A stretch of 64,000 bases of DNA from Mesorhizobium sp. B2-1-1 (GTDB taxonomy: Bacteria > Pseudomonadota > Alphaproteobacteria > Rhizobiales > Rhizobiaceae), in the NCBI RefSeq assembly GCF_006442975.2, contig NZ_CP083954.1, positions 4,223,501 through 4,287,500 of the forward strand, given 5' to 3'. The stretch's first letter is position 1. Every line of letters starts with the position of its first letter. Both the position numbers and the translations under genes were made by a program. Below are positions 53,732 to 61,889 of the stretch, one piece after another. Below the pieces are notes generated by a model. That model searched no databases. It was not told where the DNA came from and was given only the letters and a program-made list of their open reading frames with translations.

Positions 53732-55609
53732 CTACTCCGCCGTGCCTTCCTCGTACTCGGCCGACATGGTCAGCCATTTTTCCTCGTGGCCGGCAAGCGT
53801 CTGGGCGAGTTGCGATCGCTCCTTCGCCAGCCTTGTCGCCGTCGAGGGATCCTTTTCGTAGATTGCTGGGTTGGCCAGTTCGTCCTCGATGCCGTCGATG
53901 CGCTTGCGGATGCGGTCCATCAGCGCTTCGGTGGCGCGAATTTCCTTGGCCAGCGGCTCAAAGGCGGCGCGGCGCTGGGCCGCCTCGCGGCGGCGGTCGG
54001 CCTTCGAGGCTTTTTCCGCCTCGCGCCGCTCGCGCCGGTCGCCGGACACGCCTGTGACCAGCGTCTTGTAGTCTTCGAGGTCGCCGTCATAGGGGTTGAC
54101 GGCGCCATCCTTGACCAACCACAGCCGGTCCGCCGTCGCTTCCAGGAGATGGCGGTCGTGCGAGATCAGGATGACGGCGCCGGGGAACTCATTCAGCGCA
54201 TGGATCAAGGATTCGCGGCTGTCGATGTCGAGATGATTGGTCGGCTCGTCAAGGATGAACAGGTTCGGCCCCTCGAAGGCCGACAGACCCATCAACAGCC
54301 GCGCCTTCTCGCCGCCGGACAGGTCTTTCGCCGCCGTGTTCATCTTTTCGGTGGTGAGCCCAAACTGGGCGACACGGCCGCGCACTTTCGATTCCGGCGC
54401 TTCGGGCATCAGCCTGCGAACATGCTCGTAGGCGTTTTCCTCAGGCCTGAGATCGTCGAGCTGGTGCTGTGCGAAGATCGCCACCTTCAGCCCGGGCGCC
54501 ACGGTCATGGTGCCGGTCTCCTGCTTCAGGCGGCCGGACAGAAGCTTGGCGAAGGTCGACTTACCGTTGCCATTCGCGCCCAGCAGCGCGATGCGGTCGT
54601 CGGCATCGATGCGCAAGGTCATCTTCTTCAGAATCGGCTCACCGGGTGTATAGCCGACATTGACATTGTTCAGCGCGACGATCGGCGAGGCCACCGTCTT
54701 CACCGGCTCCGGGAAAGAGAATGGCCGCACCGTGTCGTTCACGATGGCCGTGATCGGCTTCATCTTTTCAAGCGCCTTGATGCGGGACTGAGCCTGTCTT
54801 GCCTTGGATGCCTTTGCGCGAAAACGCTCGACGAAGGATTCCATATGCCTGCGGGCGGCTTCCTGCTTAATGCGGCCCTTTTCCTGCTGTTCTTTCTGCT
54901 CGGTGTACTGGCGTTCGAACTGATCGTAGCCGCCGCGCCAGAAGGTCAGCTTCTTCTGGTCGAGATGGACGATCGAGTTGACGGCGCGGTTAAGCAGGTC
55001 GCGATCGTGCGAGATTAGCAGCACCGTGTGCGGATATTTGGAAACATAGTTCTCGAGCCACAGCGTGCCTTCGAGATCGAGATAGTTGGTGGGCTCGTCG
55101 AGCAGCAGAAGATCGGGTTCGGAAAACAGCACGGCAGCGAGCGCCACGCGCATGCGCCAACCGCCGGAAAATGAGGAGGCCGGACGGCGCTGCGCGGCGT
55201 CGTCGAAGCCGAGACCAGCGAGAATGGTGGCGGCGCGCGACTCGGCCGAATGCGCGTCGATATCGGCCAGCCGCATATGGATGTCGGCAATACGGTGCGG
55301 ATCGGTCGCCGTCTTTTCCTCCTCGAGCAGCGCCGTGCGCTCGAGGTCGGCCTTGAGCACGATCTCGATCAGCGGCTCCTCGGTTCCGGGCGCTTCTTGC
55401 GCCACCTGGCCGATCCGCGTGTTCTTCGGCAGGCTGATCGAGCCCGTCTCGGAAGGGAAATCGCCTGTTATGGCCTTGAACAGCGTGGTCTTGCCGGTAC
55501 CGTTGCGGCCGACAAGTCCGGCCTTGGTGCCGGCCGGCAAGGTCAGCGAGGCATGGTCGAGAAGCAAGCGCCCCGCCATGCGCAGCGAGAGGTCGTTGAT
55601 GATAAGCAT
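53732..55609 (-). CDS. ABC-F family ATPase (translation factor type)
   Basis: 625 residues from ATG 55609, no membrane domain. Two ABC cassettes: first with GRNGTGKTTLFKAI, SFSGGWRMRVALAAVL, LLLLDEPTNYLDLE; second with GANGNGKSTFAKLL, LSGGEKARLLMGLS, LFILDEPTNHLDI. Between them an Arg/Lys/Glu-rich P-site-tRNA linker (about 240-310), and at the end a coiled-coil (about 540-620). Uup/YheS-like rather than EttA. Such proteins act on stalled ribosomes. Confidence 0.93.
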   Translation of the reverse strand: MLIINDLSLRMAGRLLLDHASLTLPAGTKAGLVGRNGTGKTTLFKAITGDFPSETGSISLPKNTRIGQVAQEAPGTEEPLIEIVLKADLERTALLEEEKTATDPHRIADIHMRLADIDAHSAESRAATILAGLGFDDAAQRRPASSFSGGWRMRVALAAVLFSEPDLLLLDEPTNYLDLEGTLWLENYVSKYPHTVLLISHDRDLLNRAVNSIVHLDQKKLTFWRGGYDQFERQYTEQKEQQEKGRIKQEAARRHMESFVERFRAKASKARQAQSRIKALEKMKPITAIVNDTVRPFSFPEPVKTVASPIVALNNVNVGYTPGEPILKKMTLRIDADDRIALLGANGNGKSTFAKLLSGRLKQETGTMTVAPGLKVAIFAQHQLDDLRPEENAYEHVRRLMPEAPESKVRGRVAQFGLTTEKMNTAAKDLSGGEKARLLMGLSAFEGPNLFILDEPTNHLDIDSRESLIHALNEFPGAVILISHDRHLLEATADRLWLVKDGAVNPYDGDLEDYKTLVTGVSGDRRERREAEKASKADRRREAAQRRAAFEPLAKEIRATEALMDRIRKRIDGIEDELANPAIYEKDPSTATRLAKERSQLAQTLAGHEEKWLTMSAEYEEGTAE

Positions 55610-55745
55610 GGCCGCGCTTTTGCACGGGAGACCGGCGCTTCGCAAGACCTTGCGGGCCGGTTGGCCACGCAAGGCATGAAAACGGCGCGCGCAATGGCGC
55701 CGTCAACATCGCAGCTCAGAGGCTTCCGGCTGCGGTCGGCCGCGC

Positions 55746-56204
55746 TCAGGCGCTGGCTTTGCCGCGCTTTGTCGCCTTGGCCACAGGGGCCGGCGCTGCC
55801 GGCTTGCGGCCAAGTCCCGTCGACTTCGCCAGCGCTGACCGTGTCGCTGAGTAGTTCGGAGCGACCATCGGATAGTCGGGCGGCAGGCCCCATTTGGTGC
55901 GATACTCATCCGGGCTCAGCCCATAGTCCGTCCTGAGGTGCCGCTTGAGCGACTTGAACTTCTTGCCGTCTTCCAGGCAGACGATGTAGTCGGGAAAAAC
56001 CGACTTCTTCGGGTTCACCGCAGGAACCAGGCTTGGGCTTTCCGCGACAACGGCACCTCCGAGCTTTCGCACCGAGGCACTGACGCTGGCAATCAGGTCA
56101 GGCAGGCCGGAAACCGGCAGCGGGTTGTTGCCGACATAGGCCGAGACAATGTCAGCGGTCAGCTCGATAACGGTCTTATCCTCGATATTTGACAAATCTT
56201 TCAC
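55746..56204 (-). CDS. MucR/Ros family regulator with altered zinc site
   Basis: 152 residues from GTG 56204. N-terminal oligomerisation part (DKTVIELTADIVSAYVGNN, PDLIASVSASVRKL), then the prokaryotic zinc-finger DNA-binding domain: YIVCLEDGKKFKSLKRHLRT, YGLSPDEYRTKWGLP, DYPMVAPNYSATRS. Ligand positions read Cys76, Asp79, His89, Asp93; the usual last His is Asp. Mesorhizobium Ros homologues that fold without zinc are known. MucR proteins are H-NS-like silencers binding AT-rich DNA and repress their own genes; the upstream region is strikingly AT-rich. The C-terminal tail is Ala/Pro/Lys-rich. Confidence 0.93.
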   Translation of the reverse strand: MKDLSNIEDKTVIELTADIVSAYVGNNPLPVSGLPDLIASVSASVRKLGGAVVAESPSLVPAVNPKKSVFPDYIVCLEDGKKFKSLKRHLRTDYGLSPDEYRTKWGLPPDYPMVAPNYSATRSALAKSTGLGRKPAAPAPVAKATKRGKASA

Positions 56205-56515
56205 CCTATTTGCGACAAAATCATCTACCCCAGAGAAGAATTTCGTCGATGCATTTATTTAACCGCGTCCCCCAGACGGACCAGCAAATCTCAAAACGAA
56301 TCAAGACTTGCAGTCAAATATTTTTTAGGGAAATCGGCCCCGTGCAAACTAGAAAAGCTAATTTTTCGGGTCGGCAGACTTAGGCGGCCCGGTTTGAAGG
56401 CCAATATCTCTAAAACACGCGCCGCCGGTCATAACGCGCTCCAACGTCTTTCGGCATTCAGTTCGCAGTTTCCGTGAAACGGTGAAAACTGCTCTATCGC
56501 AGCCGGCGGCCGAAA
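56205..56515. other. AT-rich upstream region of the MucR gene
   Basis: No gene in these 311 nt. From 56205 to about 56370 the sequence is markedly AT-rich with several TA steps and A/T runs (ATTTATTTAA, AAATATTTTTTAG), unlike its surroundings. That is the kind of sequence MucR binds, so an autoregulated promoter is likely. Confidence 0.55.
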
Positions 56516-57028
56516 TCAGGCGTATGCGCGCCCTTCCTCGGTGCGCTGGAAATGCGCCAGATCGAGCTGCACGGAAGGGCGGCCCAGAACCGTCAGGATC
56601 ATATGGGCCTGGCCGCGGTGGTGGGTCTGGTGGTTGAAGACGTGGTCGAGCGCCGGAGCCAGCCGTTGCGAGACGGTGCGCATGTCCGATATCGTCATGT
56701 ATATAAAGCGGCCCGACAGCGCCTTGTCGCTCAAACCGCCAACCCAGTCGACGATCCGCCGGTCCTCCGCCTCGCGCGCCATGCGCAGGCCCGGCAACGC
56801 CTGGTACAGTATGGCGTCCAGCGCCGTCGGCGCATCGCCCTCGCCGGTAAAGCGCTTCATCCAGATGCGATCGGCGGCCAGGAGGTGGTTGAGCGTGCCC
56901 TTCATCGAGCCGAAGAAAGCGCCGACGTCGCGATTGAATTCCTCTTCGTCGAGATCGGCGGCGGCATCGTAGATGCGGCCATTGGCCCATTGATTATAGG
57001 CCGCAAACATCATGAAGTGCCGTTTCAT
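56516..57028 (-). CDS. DinB family metal-dependent hydrolase
   Basis: 170 residues from ATG 57028 (GGGAGAAAAG upstream). Four-helix DinB/YfiT bundle with the metal triad: His in LNHLLAADRIW and two in FNHQTHHRGQAHMIL. Members include thiol transferases and hydrolases (bacillithiol, mycothiol) and many damage-induced proteins; which applies is not evident. Divergent from a GST-like gene 65 nt away. Confidence 0.88.
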   Translation of the reverse strand: MKRHFMMFAAYNQWANGRIYDAAADLDEEEFNRDVGAFFGSMKGTLNHLLAADRIWMKRFTGEGDAPTALDAILYQALPGLRMAREAEDRRIVDWVGGLSDKALSGRFIYMTISDMRTVSQRLAPALDHVFNHQTHHRGQAHMILTVLGRPSVQLDLAHFQRTEEGRAYA

Positions 57029-57093
57029 CTTTTCTCCCGCCGGCCTGTGTCGAGGCGTTGCGGGATACCTAAACCGCAAGGAAGCCGCCGCCA

Positions 57094-57786
57094 ATGACCA
57101 TTCTGCTTTATGATCTCGTCGGACGCGACGCCACCCGCCCCTTCAGCCCGCATTGCTGGAAGGCGACGATGGCGCTGGCTCATAAGGGGCTGGAGATCAG
57201 CGCGGTGCCGACACGTTTTCTCGAAGTGCCCCGCGTCGAGGGCGGCGCATCGAAACTCGTGCCGGTGATCCGCGACGGCGAGACGGTCGTCGCGGATTCC
57301 TTCGCCATCGCGCTTTATCTCGACGAAACCTATCCGGACCGGCCGTCGCTGTTTGGCGGCGAAGGCGGCAAGGCCATGGCGCGCTTCATCGAGCGCTGGT
57401 CGCAACTGACCATCCATCCCTATGTGACCACCGCCGCGATCATGGACCTTTATGCCATGCAGGATACGGAGAACGCCGCCTATTTCCGCCAGAGCCGGGA
57501 GCAGCGCCTGGGCAAGAGCCTGGAAGAGGTGATGGCCGCGCGGGATGCCGGGCTTGGCAATTTCAGGGCTTCCCTGGAGCCGCTGCGCTCGATGCTCGCC
57601 TATCAGCCATTCATAGGCGGAGATTCGCCCCTGTTTGCCGACTATATCGTGTTCGGCGCGCTGCAATGGGCACGCATCGCCTCGCCCTACCCATTGCTCG
57701 ACGACCACGATGTCGTGGCGCAGTGGTTCGCCCGCTGCCTCGACCTGCATGGCGGGCTGGGTCGGACGGTTGCGGCGGCCGCGTGA
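57094..57786 (+). CDS. Glutathione S-transferase family protein (beta-etherase-like)
   Basis: 230 residues. N-terminal thioredoxin-like domain with the active loop RPFSPHCWKATMALAHKGL and VPVIRDGETVVADSFAIALYLD (cis-Pro and gamma-Glu site), then an all-helical C-domain (about 90-225). The SPHCWK loop and lengths resemble the LigE/GST-FuA subgroup, which cleaves aryl ethers in lignin-like compounds, but the substrate is not proven. GGAAGCCGCCGCC precedes the ATG. Confidence 0.9.
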   Translation: MTILLYDLVGRDATRPFSPHCWKATMALAHKGLEISAVPTRFLEVPRVEGGASKLVPVIRDGETVVADSFAIALYLDETYPDRPSLFGGEGGKAMARFIERWSQLTIHPYVTTAAIMDLYAMQDTENAAYFRQSREQRLGKSLEEVMAARDAGLGNFRASLEPLRSMLAYQPFIGGDSPLFADYIVFGALQWARIASPYPLLDDHDVVAQWFARCLDLHGGLGRTVAAAA

Positions 57787-57850
57787 AACCTTAGCGCCTG
57801 ACCTTGCGGCAGGGCCAGCGACGAGCCATCGGCTCCGCTATGGCCAGGTC

Positions 57851-58099
57851 TTATTTAGCCGCCTTTTTTGGCTTGCCGGGCTTGGCGGCGGTCTTGGCCT
57901 CTTTGGGCGCGGTTTTTGCCTTGCCGGCGACGGCCGCCTTTCTTGCTGGCTTCTTCACCGCGGATGACCCTGCATCCTCCTGGTCGATGTCGGCCGTCGC
58001 CTGTTGCCAATGGCGCTCATGCTGTCCGGCCGGTTGCCCTTCTTCCTGCCAGATATGATGTGCGCGGCTGCGAATGCGCTCCTGGCGATCGTCTGTCAT
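57851..58099 (-). CDS. DUF2934 protein with histone-H1-like tail
   Basis: 82 residues from ATG 58099, chosen because GGAG lies 9 nt upstream (ATGs at 58105 and 58114 are too close to it). N-terminal DUF2934 motif RQERIRSRAHHIWQEEGQPAGQHERHWQQA, then an Ala/Lys/Pro-rich tail (KKPARKAAVAGKAKTAPKEA and on). The tail may bind DNA nonspecifically. DUF2934 function is unknown. Convergent with the GST gene. Confidence 0.8.
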   Translation of the reverse strand: MTDDRQERIRSRAHHIWQEEGQPAGQHERHWQQATADIDQEDAGSSAVKKPARKAAVAGKAKTAPKEAKTAAKPGKPKKAAK

Positions 58100-58339
58100 G
58101 GTCATGGTCTCCATCCGGGCCGACCTCAGCGCGGCGCCGACATGTGACTATAGCAAGCAAAGCCTAATATTGCAGCCGTCCGATCTCGGGCTGGCGGCAT
58201 CGCCGATATCGGCCCGGCACGCAAACGCGCATGGCGTCGACTTCCCCTGTCGACACCTCTGTCGACTTCCTCTTGGCAATGAGCCGGCCGGCTTGTATAG
58301 AGCCCGCCACTCCCAATCCAACCAGACAAGGACGACCCA

Positions 58340-58762
58340 ATGGCGCTCGAACGCACCTTTTCCATGATCAAGCCGGACGCAACGCGGCGCAATCTCACCG
58401 GCGCTATCACCAAGATGCTGGAAGATGCCGGTCTGCGCGTCATCGCTTCGCGCCGCGTTTGGATGAGCCGCCGCGAGGCGGAAGGTTTTTACGCCGTCCA
58501 CAAGGATCGTCCGTTCTTCGGCGAGCTGGTGGAATTCATGTCGTCGGCGCCGACGATCGTGCAGGTGCTGGAAGGCGAGAACGCCATTGCCAGGAACCGT
58601 GAGGTGATGGGCGCCACCAACCCGGCCAACGCCGCCGAAGGCACCATCCGTAAGGTGCATGCGCTGTCGATCGGCGAGAATTCGGTGCACGGTTCGGACG
58701 CGCCGGAAACCGCTGCGCAGGAGATCAAGTACTGGTTCTCCGACACCGAGATCGTCGGCTGA
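58340..58762 (+). CDS. ndk: Nucleoside diphosphate kinase
   Basis: 140 residues, full length. [18 protein letters not shown] at the start, [15 protein letters not shown], and the phosphorylated His in [18 protein letters not shown]. Moves the gamma phosphate from ATP to other NDPs. Monocistronic with its own strong terminator. Confidence 0.98.
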   Translation: MALERTFSMIKPDATRRNLTGAITKMLEDAGLRVIASRRVWMSRREAEGFYAVHKDRPFFGELVEFMSSAPTIVQVLEGENAIARNREVMGATNPANAAEGTIRKVHALSIGENSVHGSDAPETAAQEIKYWFSDTEIVG

Positions 58763-58784
58763 GCCGACCCTGGCATTGTGACCG

Positions 58785-58813
58785 AAAAAGGCCGGCGGAT
58801 TGCCGGCCTTTTT
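58785..58813 (+). terminator. Rho-independent terminator of ndk
   Basis: GGCCGGC (58790-58796) pairs with GCCGGCC (58802-58808), loop GGATT, flanked by AAAAA and followed by TTTTT, which makes it symmetric and efficient; 23 nt behind the ndk stop. Confidence 0.9.
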
Positions 58814-58893
58814 CATTGAAACGGATCGATCCGGCACTGCCGTTGAACCCTTGCCCGCGCTAAAGTCGGTCAGGCACAGGGAGCCGGCGAAGC

Positions 58894-59502
58894 ATGACCA
58901 GCACCATTCCCGGCTTCTTCCAGGGCACCGAGATGCCATCGAGCGGCTGGTGGGAGGTGCTGTGGCCCGACCCCGGTGCCGTGCTTTCGTCAACGGGACT
59001 GAAGCCGGGCATGGAGGTGGCCGACCTCTGCTGTGGCGACGGCTGGTTTACGTTGCCCATCGCCAGGGTCGCCCGCCATGTCGTCGGCATCGATATCGAT
59101 ACCGACCTGCTCGACGTCACCCGTCGCCGGCTCAATGAAAACGGCACGAGGAATTTCGATCTCGTAGCGGGCGATGCCTATGAACTCGCGAGCCTGATAT
59201 CCCGCCCCGTCGATTTCATCTTCATGGCAAACGCCTTCCACGGCGTGCCGGACCGGCCACGGCTGGCGCGAGCCGTTAGCGAAGCGCTCGTCCCTGCCGG
59301 ACGCTTTGTTGTCGTCAACTGGCATCAGCAGCCGCGTGAACAAACCACGGTGCTCGGCGAGCCCCGCGGACCGAAGACCGAATTGAGGATATCGCCGGAA
59401 CAGACCATCACGGCCGTCGAGGCGGCCGGCCTCAAATTCATCGAGCTGGTCGAGGTGCCGCCCTACCACTATGGCGCCGTGTTCGAAAAAATGAGCGGCT
59501 GA
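58894..59502 (+). CDS. Class I SAM-dependent methyltransferase
   Basis: 202 residues. SAM-binding motif I VADLCCGDGWFTLPIA, motif II acidic end in VVGIDIDTDLL, motif III DFIFMANAFHGVPD and post-motif VPAGRFVVVNWHQQP. Methyltransf_11/25-like, small-molecule type; the acceptor is unknown. Two vicinal cysteines in motif I are unusual. Convergent with the next gene. Confidence 0.85.
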   Translation: MTSTIPGFFQGTEMPSSGWWEVLWPDPGAVLSSTGLKPGMEVADLCCGDGWFTLPIARVARHVVGIDIDTDLLDVTRRRLNENGTRNFDLVAGDAYELASLISRPVDFIFMANAFHGVPDRPRLARAVSEALVPAGRFVVVNWHQQPREQTTVLGEPRGPKTELRISPEQTITAVEAAGLKFIELVEVPPYHYGAVFEKMSG

Positions 59503-59528
59503 CCTCCGCCGACACCCGTTTCATGGCA

Positions 59529-60296
59529 TCAGCTCGCGGCGCTGAAACGCAGGATCTCGCGGCCGTTCCCGTCGGCGATGGTCAACTTGCCGGCATCGAC
59601 TTTATACGAAGCCGCCTTTGCCAGAGCCTCGAACAGCGCCTTTTCCTCCGCCATCACCTCGGGCGCGCAGGCCTTGTAGGTCGAGCCGATGTCGCTGATC
59701 GCGATCTTCAGGCCATCGAGGTTGGCGGTGGCAAAATAGCTGTTGCAGGGACCGTTGCCGCCGGCCTTGCCTGCTTCACTCACTCGGAATGTCGCTTGCG
59801 GCGCGGCGATGGCTACGCCGTCGACATAATCGAGAAGCCAAAGCTGATCGAGAACGGAAGCAGTGGGCTCGGGGCTTGGCGTCACCATCTTGAGCATGAT
59901 GGTTTGCGGCGCATCGGTCAGCGGATCGACTTGATGGCGCTCATCCGAGATGAACAGGAGCCTGTCGCCGACGGTGATGCGGGCCTGCAACGCATAGGTC
60001 ATCCGCCGCTGGATCCGGGACGGATCGAATTTGACCGCAAAGCTGATCGGCACCTGGCCTGCCGGCGTCAGCTTCTGTTCGCCGACGATTTTGGCGGGCG
60101 CGTCGGCCAACGAGACATCGGCAAGCTGGACCGAGAGCACGGCATTGGGCGGCAAGGCGATGCGCTCGCGGTAGGTCACCTCGCCCTTCAGGGCTTTTTC
60201 GGCGGTCACGGAGAGTTCCGGCACGGCCAGTATACCGACGACCAGAGGCACGAAACCGAAGACGAAGAACTCCGCTATCCTGTCCAGCACGACCAT
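59529..60296 (-). CDS. YbaY-META domain protein
   Basis: 255 residues. N-terminal anchor (residues about 8-26), a YbaY/lipoprotein-like beta domain (about 35-140: GEVTYRERIALPPNAVLSVQ, ADAPAKIVGEQ, PISFAVKFDPSRI), then a META/HslJ domain (about 145-250: LDQLWLLDYVDGVAIAA, GNGPCNSYFATANLDG, CAPEVMAEEKALFEALAKA). The combination is typical of envelope stress proteins in proteobacteria; HslJ is linked to novobiocin and heat resistance. Role here unproven. Confidence 0.85.
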   Translation of the reverse strand: MVVLDRIAEFFVFGFVPLVVGILAVPELSVTAEKALKGEVTYRERIALPPNAVLSVQLADVSLADAPAKIVGEQKLTPAGQVPISFAVKFDPSRIQRRMTYALQARITVGDRLLFISDERHQVDPLTDAPQTIMLKMVTPSPEPTASVLDQLWLLDYVDGVAIAAPQATFRVSEAGKAGGNGPCNSYFATANLDGLKIAISDIGSTYKACAPEVMAEEKALFEALAKAASYKVDAGKLTIADGNGREILRFSAAS

Positions 60297-60381
60297 CTCC
60301 CTTCCCCGGGCTGGCCACAGCCCAGGCTGACCAACAACGAATTGGCCAAAGGATTGCGGTCAATGCGTGGCTGATGCAAAA

Positions 60382-60864
60382 TTATTCGGACGGTGGCCTT
60401 TTCCAGCGCCCTGCCGCCTGCTCGTCTTTCTCCTTGGCCTCGACCCAGCCGCCCTCGGAGCCGTCGGCATGATGCTCCTTTTTCCAGAAGGGAGCCTGCG
60501 ACTTCAGATAATCCATGAGGAAATTCGCCGCCTCGAACGCGGCTTGCCGATGCACGGAGGCCGCCACCACCAGCACGATGTTCTCGCCTGGCCGGATCTT
60601 GCCATGACGGTGGATGGCGGTGATGCCCTGCAGCGGCCAGCGCTGAACCGCTTCGGCCGTGATGCGGGCGATTTCGGCCTCTGCCATGCCCGGATAATGC
60701 TCGAGTTCAAGGGCCGAGAGCGTCCCCTGCTCGTCACGGCACAGGCCCGAGAAGGTGACCACAGCGCCGATGTCGGCGCGGCCTTGCGTCAGTCTGGCGA
60801 TTTCGGCGGCGACGTCAAAATCTCGGCGCTGAACGCGCACGACAGGTACGACCGCGCCGGCCAT
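60382..60864 (-). CDS. moaE: Molybdopterin synthase catalytic subunit
   Basis: 160 residues. GADIGAVVTFSGLCRDE-type strand, LELEHYPGMAEAEIARI, HRHGKIRPGENIVLVVAASVHR, the catalytic Lys pair in FWKKEHHADGSEGGWVEAKEKDE. Inserts sulfur from MoaD thiocarboxylate into precursor Z. The last gene of the uvrC-pgsA-moaD-moaE run, one base behind moaD. Confidence 0.96.
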   Translation of the reverse strand: MAGAVVPVVRVQRRDFDVAAEIARLTQGRADIGAVVTFSGLCRDEQGTLSALELEHYPGMAEAEIARITAEAVQRWPLQGITAIHRHGKIRPGENIVLVVAASVHRQAAFEAANFLMDYLKSQAPFWKKEHHADGSEGGWVEAKEKDEQAAGRWKRPPSE

Positions 60865-60865
60865 C

Positions 60866-61120
60866 TCAGCCCCCGGTCATCGGCGGAAACAGCGCGATCT
60901 CGCGCGCGCCAGATATCTTTTCGCCGTGCTCGACATGTTCCTGGTTGATAGCGACGCGGATCACGTCGGGATATTGCAGCGCATGGTCGTATTCCTCGCC
61001 GCGCGACTTCAGCCAGCGCAAGAGGTCCGCGACCGTCTCGACGCCATGCGGCAAGTCCACGTCTTCGTCCGGCTTGCCGATTCGCTCCCGCACCCAGGCG
61101 AAGTAGATGAGCTTCGTCAT
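60866..61120 (-). CDS. moaD: Molybdopterin synthase sulfur carrier subunit
   Basis: 84 residues from ATG 61120, ubiquitin-like fold: MTKLIYFAWVRERIGKPDED, TVADLLRWLKSRG, and the essential C-terminal Gly-Gly (PPMTGG). Starts one base after the pgsA stop and ends one base before moaE, clearly one operon. Confidence 0.95.
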   Translation of the reverse strand: MTKLIYFAWVRERIGKPDEDVDLPHGVETVADLLRWLKSRGEEYDHALQYPDVIRVAINQEHVEHGEKISGAREIALFPPMTGG

Positions 61121-61121
61121 C

Positions 61122-61718
61122 CTATTCGTCCATGATGTGCTTGAGGCCGGCGCGGAAGTAGTCATAGCCGGTGTAAAGCGTGACCAGGGCAGCGATCCAC
61201 AACAGCACCAGGCCGGTCTGTGTGGTGAGCGGAAAAATCTTGTCGCCGGCCGGCCCGGCGAGCAGGAAGGCGATGGCGACCATCTGGATAGTGGTTTTCC
61301 ATTTGGCAAGCTGCGTCACCGGCACGGAGACCTTGAGCGCGGCCAAATATTCGCGCAGGCCCGAAACCAGGATTTCGCGGCACAGGATGATGATCGCCGC
61401 CCACAGAGACCAGCCGGCAATGCCGGCATGGCGGTCGGTGTCGGCGGCAAGCAGCAGCAGGCATGTCGCGACCAGCAGCTTGTCGGCAATGGGGTCGAGC
61501 ATCTTGCCGATGTTCGAGGTCTGCTTCCAGGCGCGGGCGAAATAGCCATCGAAATAGTCGGTGATGGACGCCAGCAGGAAAATGATCAGCGCCGACCAGC
61601 GGGCGAAGTCGCTCGACTTCAGATGTCCCTCGAGGAAAAAGCACAGCACCACCAGCGGCACCGCGATAATGCGGGCGTAGGTGAGGATGTTCGGAAGGTT
61701 GAACGCGCGCTGAGCCAT
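61122..61718 (-). CDS. pgsA: CDP-diacylglycerol-glycerol-3-phosphate 3-phosphatidyltransferase
   Basis: 198 residues from ATG 61718; about six helices. The family motif is complete: TDYFDGYFARAWKQTSNIGK then MLDPIADK. Length, the NLPNILTYARII opening and position between uvrC and moaD are those of rhizobial pgsA, which makes phosphatidylglycerophosphate at the inner membrane. Confidence 0.95.
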   Translation of the reverse strand: MAQRAFNLPNILTYARIIAVPLVVLCFFLEGHLKSSDFARWSALIIFLLASITDYFDGYFARAWKQTSNIGKMLDPIADKLLVATCLLLLAADTDRHAGIAGWSLWAAIIILCREILVSGLREYLAALKVSVPVTQLAKWKTTIQMVAIAFLLAGPAGDKIFPLTTQTGLVLLWIAALVTLYTGYDYFRAGLKHIMDE

Positions 61719-61788
61719 ATCCGGGGGAACTCTTTCTGCCTGCGTACTCAAATCAGAAGCTGATGTAGGGGGTCAACAGGCCAAAATC

Positions 61789-61814
61789 GATTGGCCAGCA
61801 AAAATAGGCCAATC
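61789..61814. terminator. Hairpin between uvrC and pgsA
   Basis: GATTGGCC (61789-61796) pairs perfectly with GGCCAATC (61807-61814), loop 10 nt. On the minus strand it is followed by GATTTTGGCC, a short T-tract. Lying 75 nt behind the uvrC stop, it may reduce transcription into pgsA. Confidence 0.45.
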
Positions 61815-61889
61815 TTGTCATCTCGCGGGCTACGCCGCGCCGCTCCTTGCTTCGCCCGGGAGCCGACGGTCGCTTTCGGGCGACATGCA

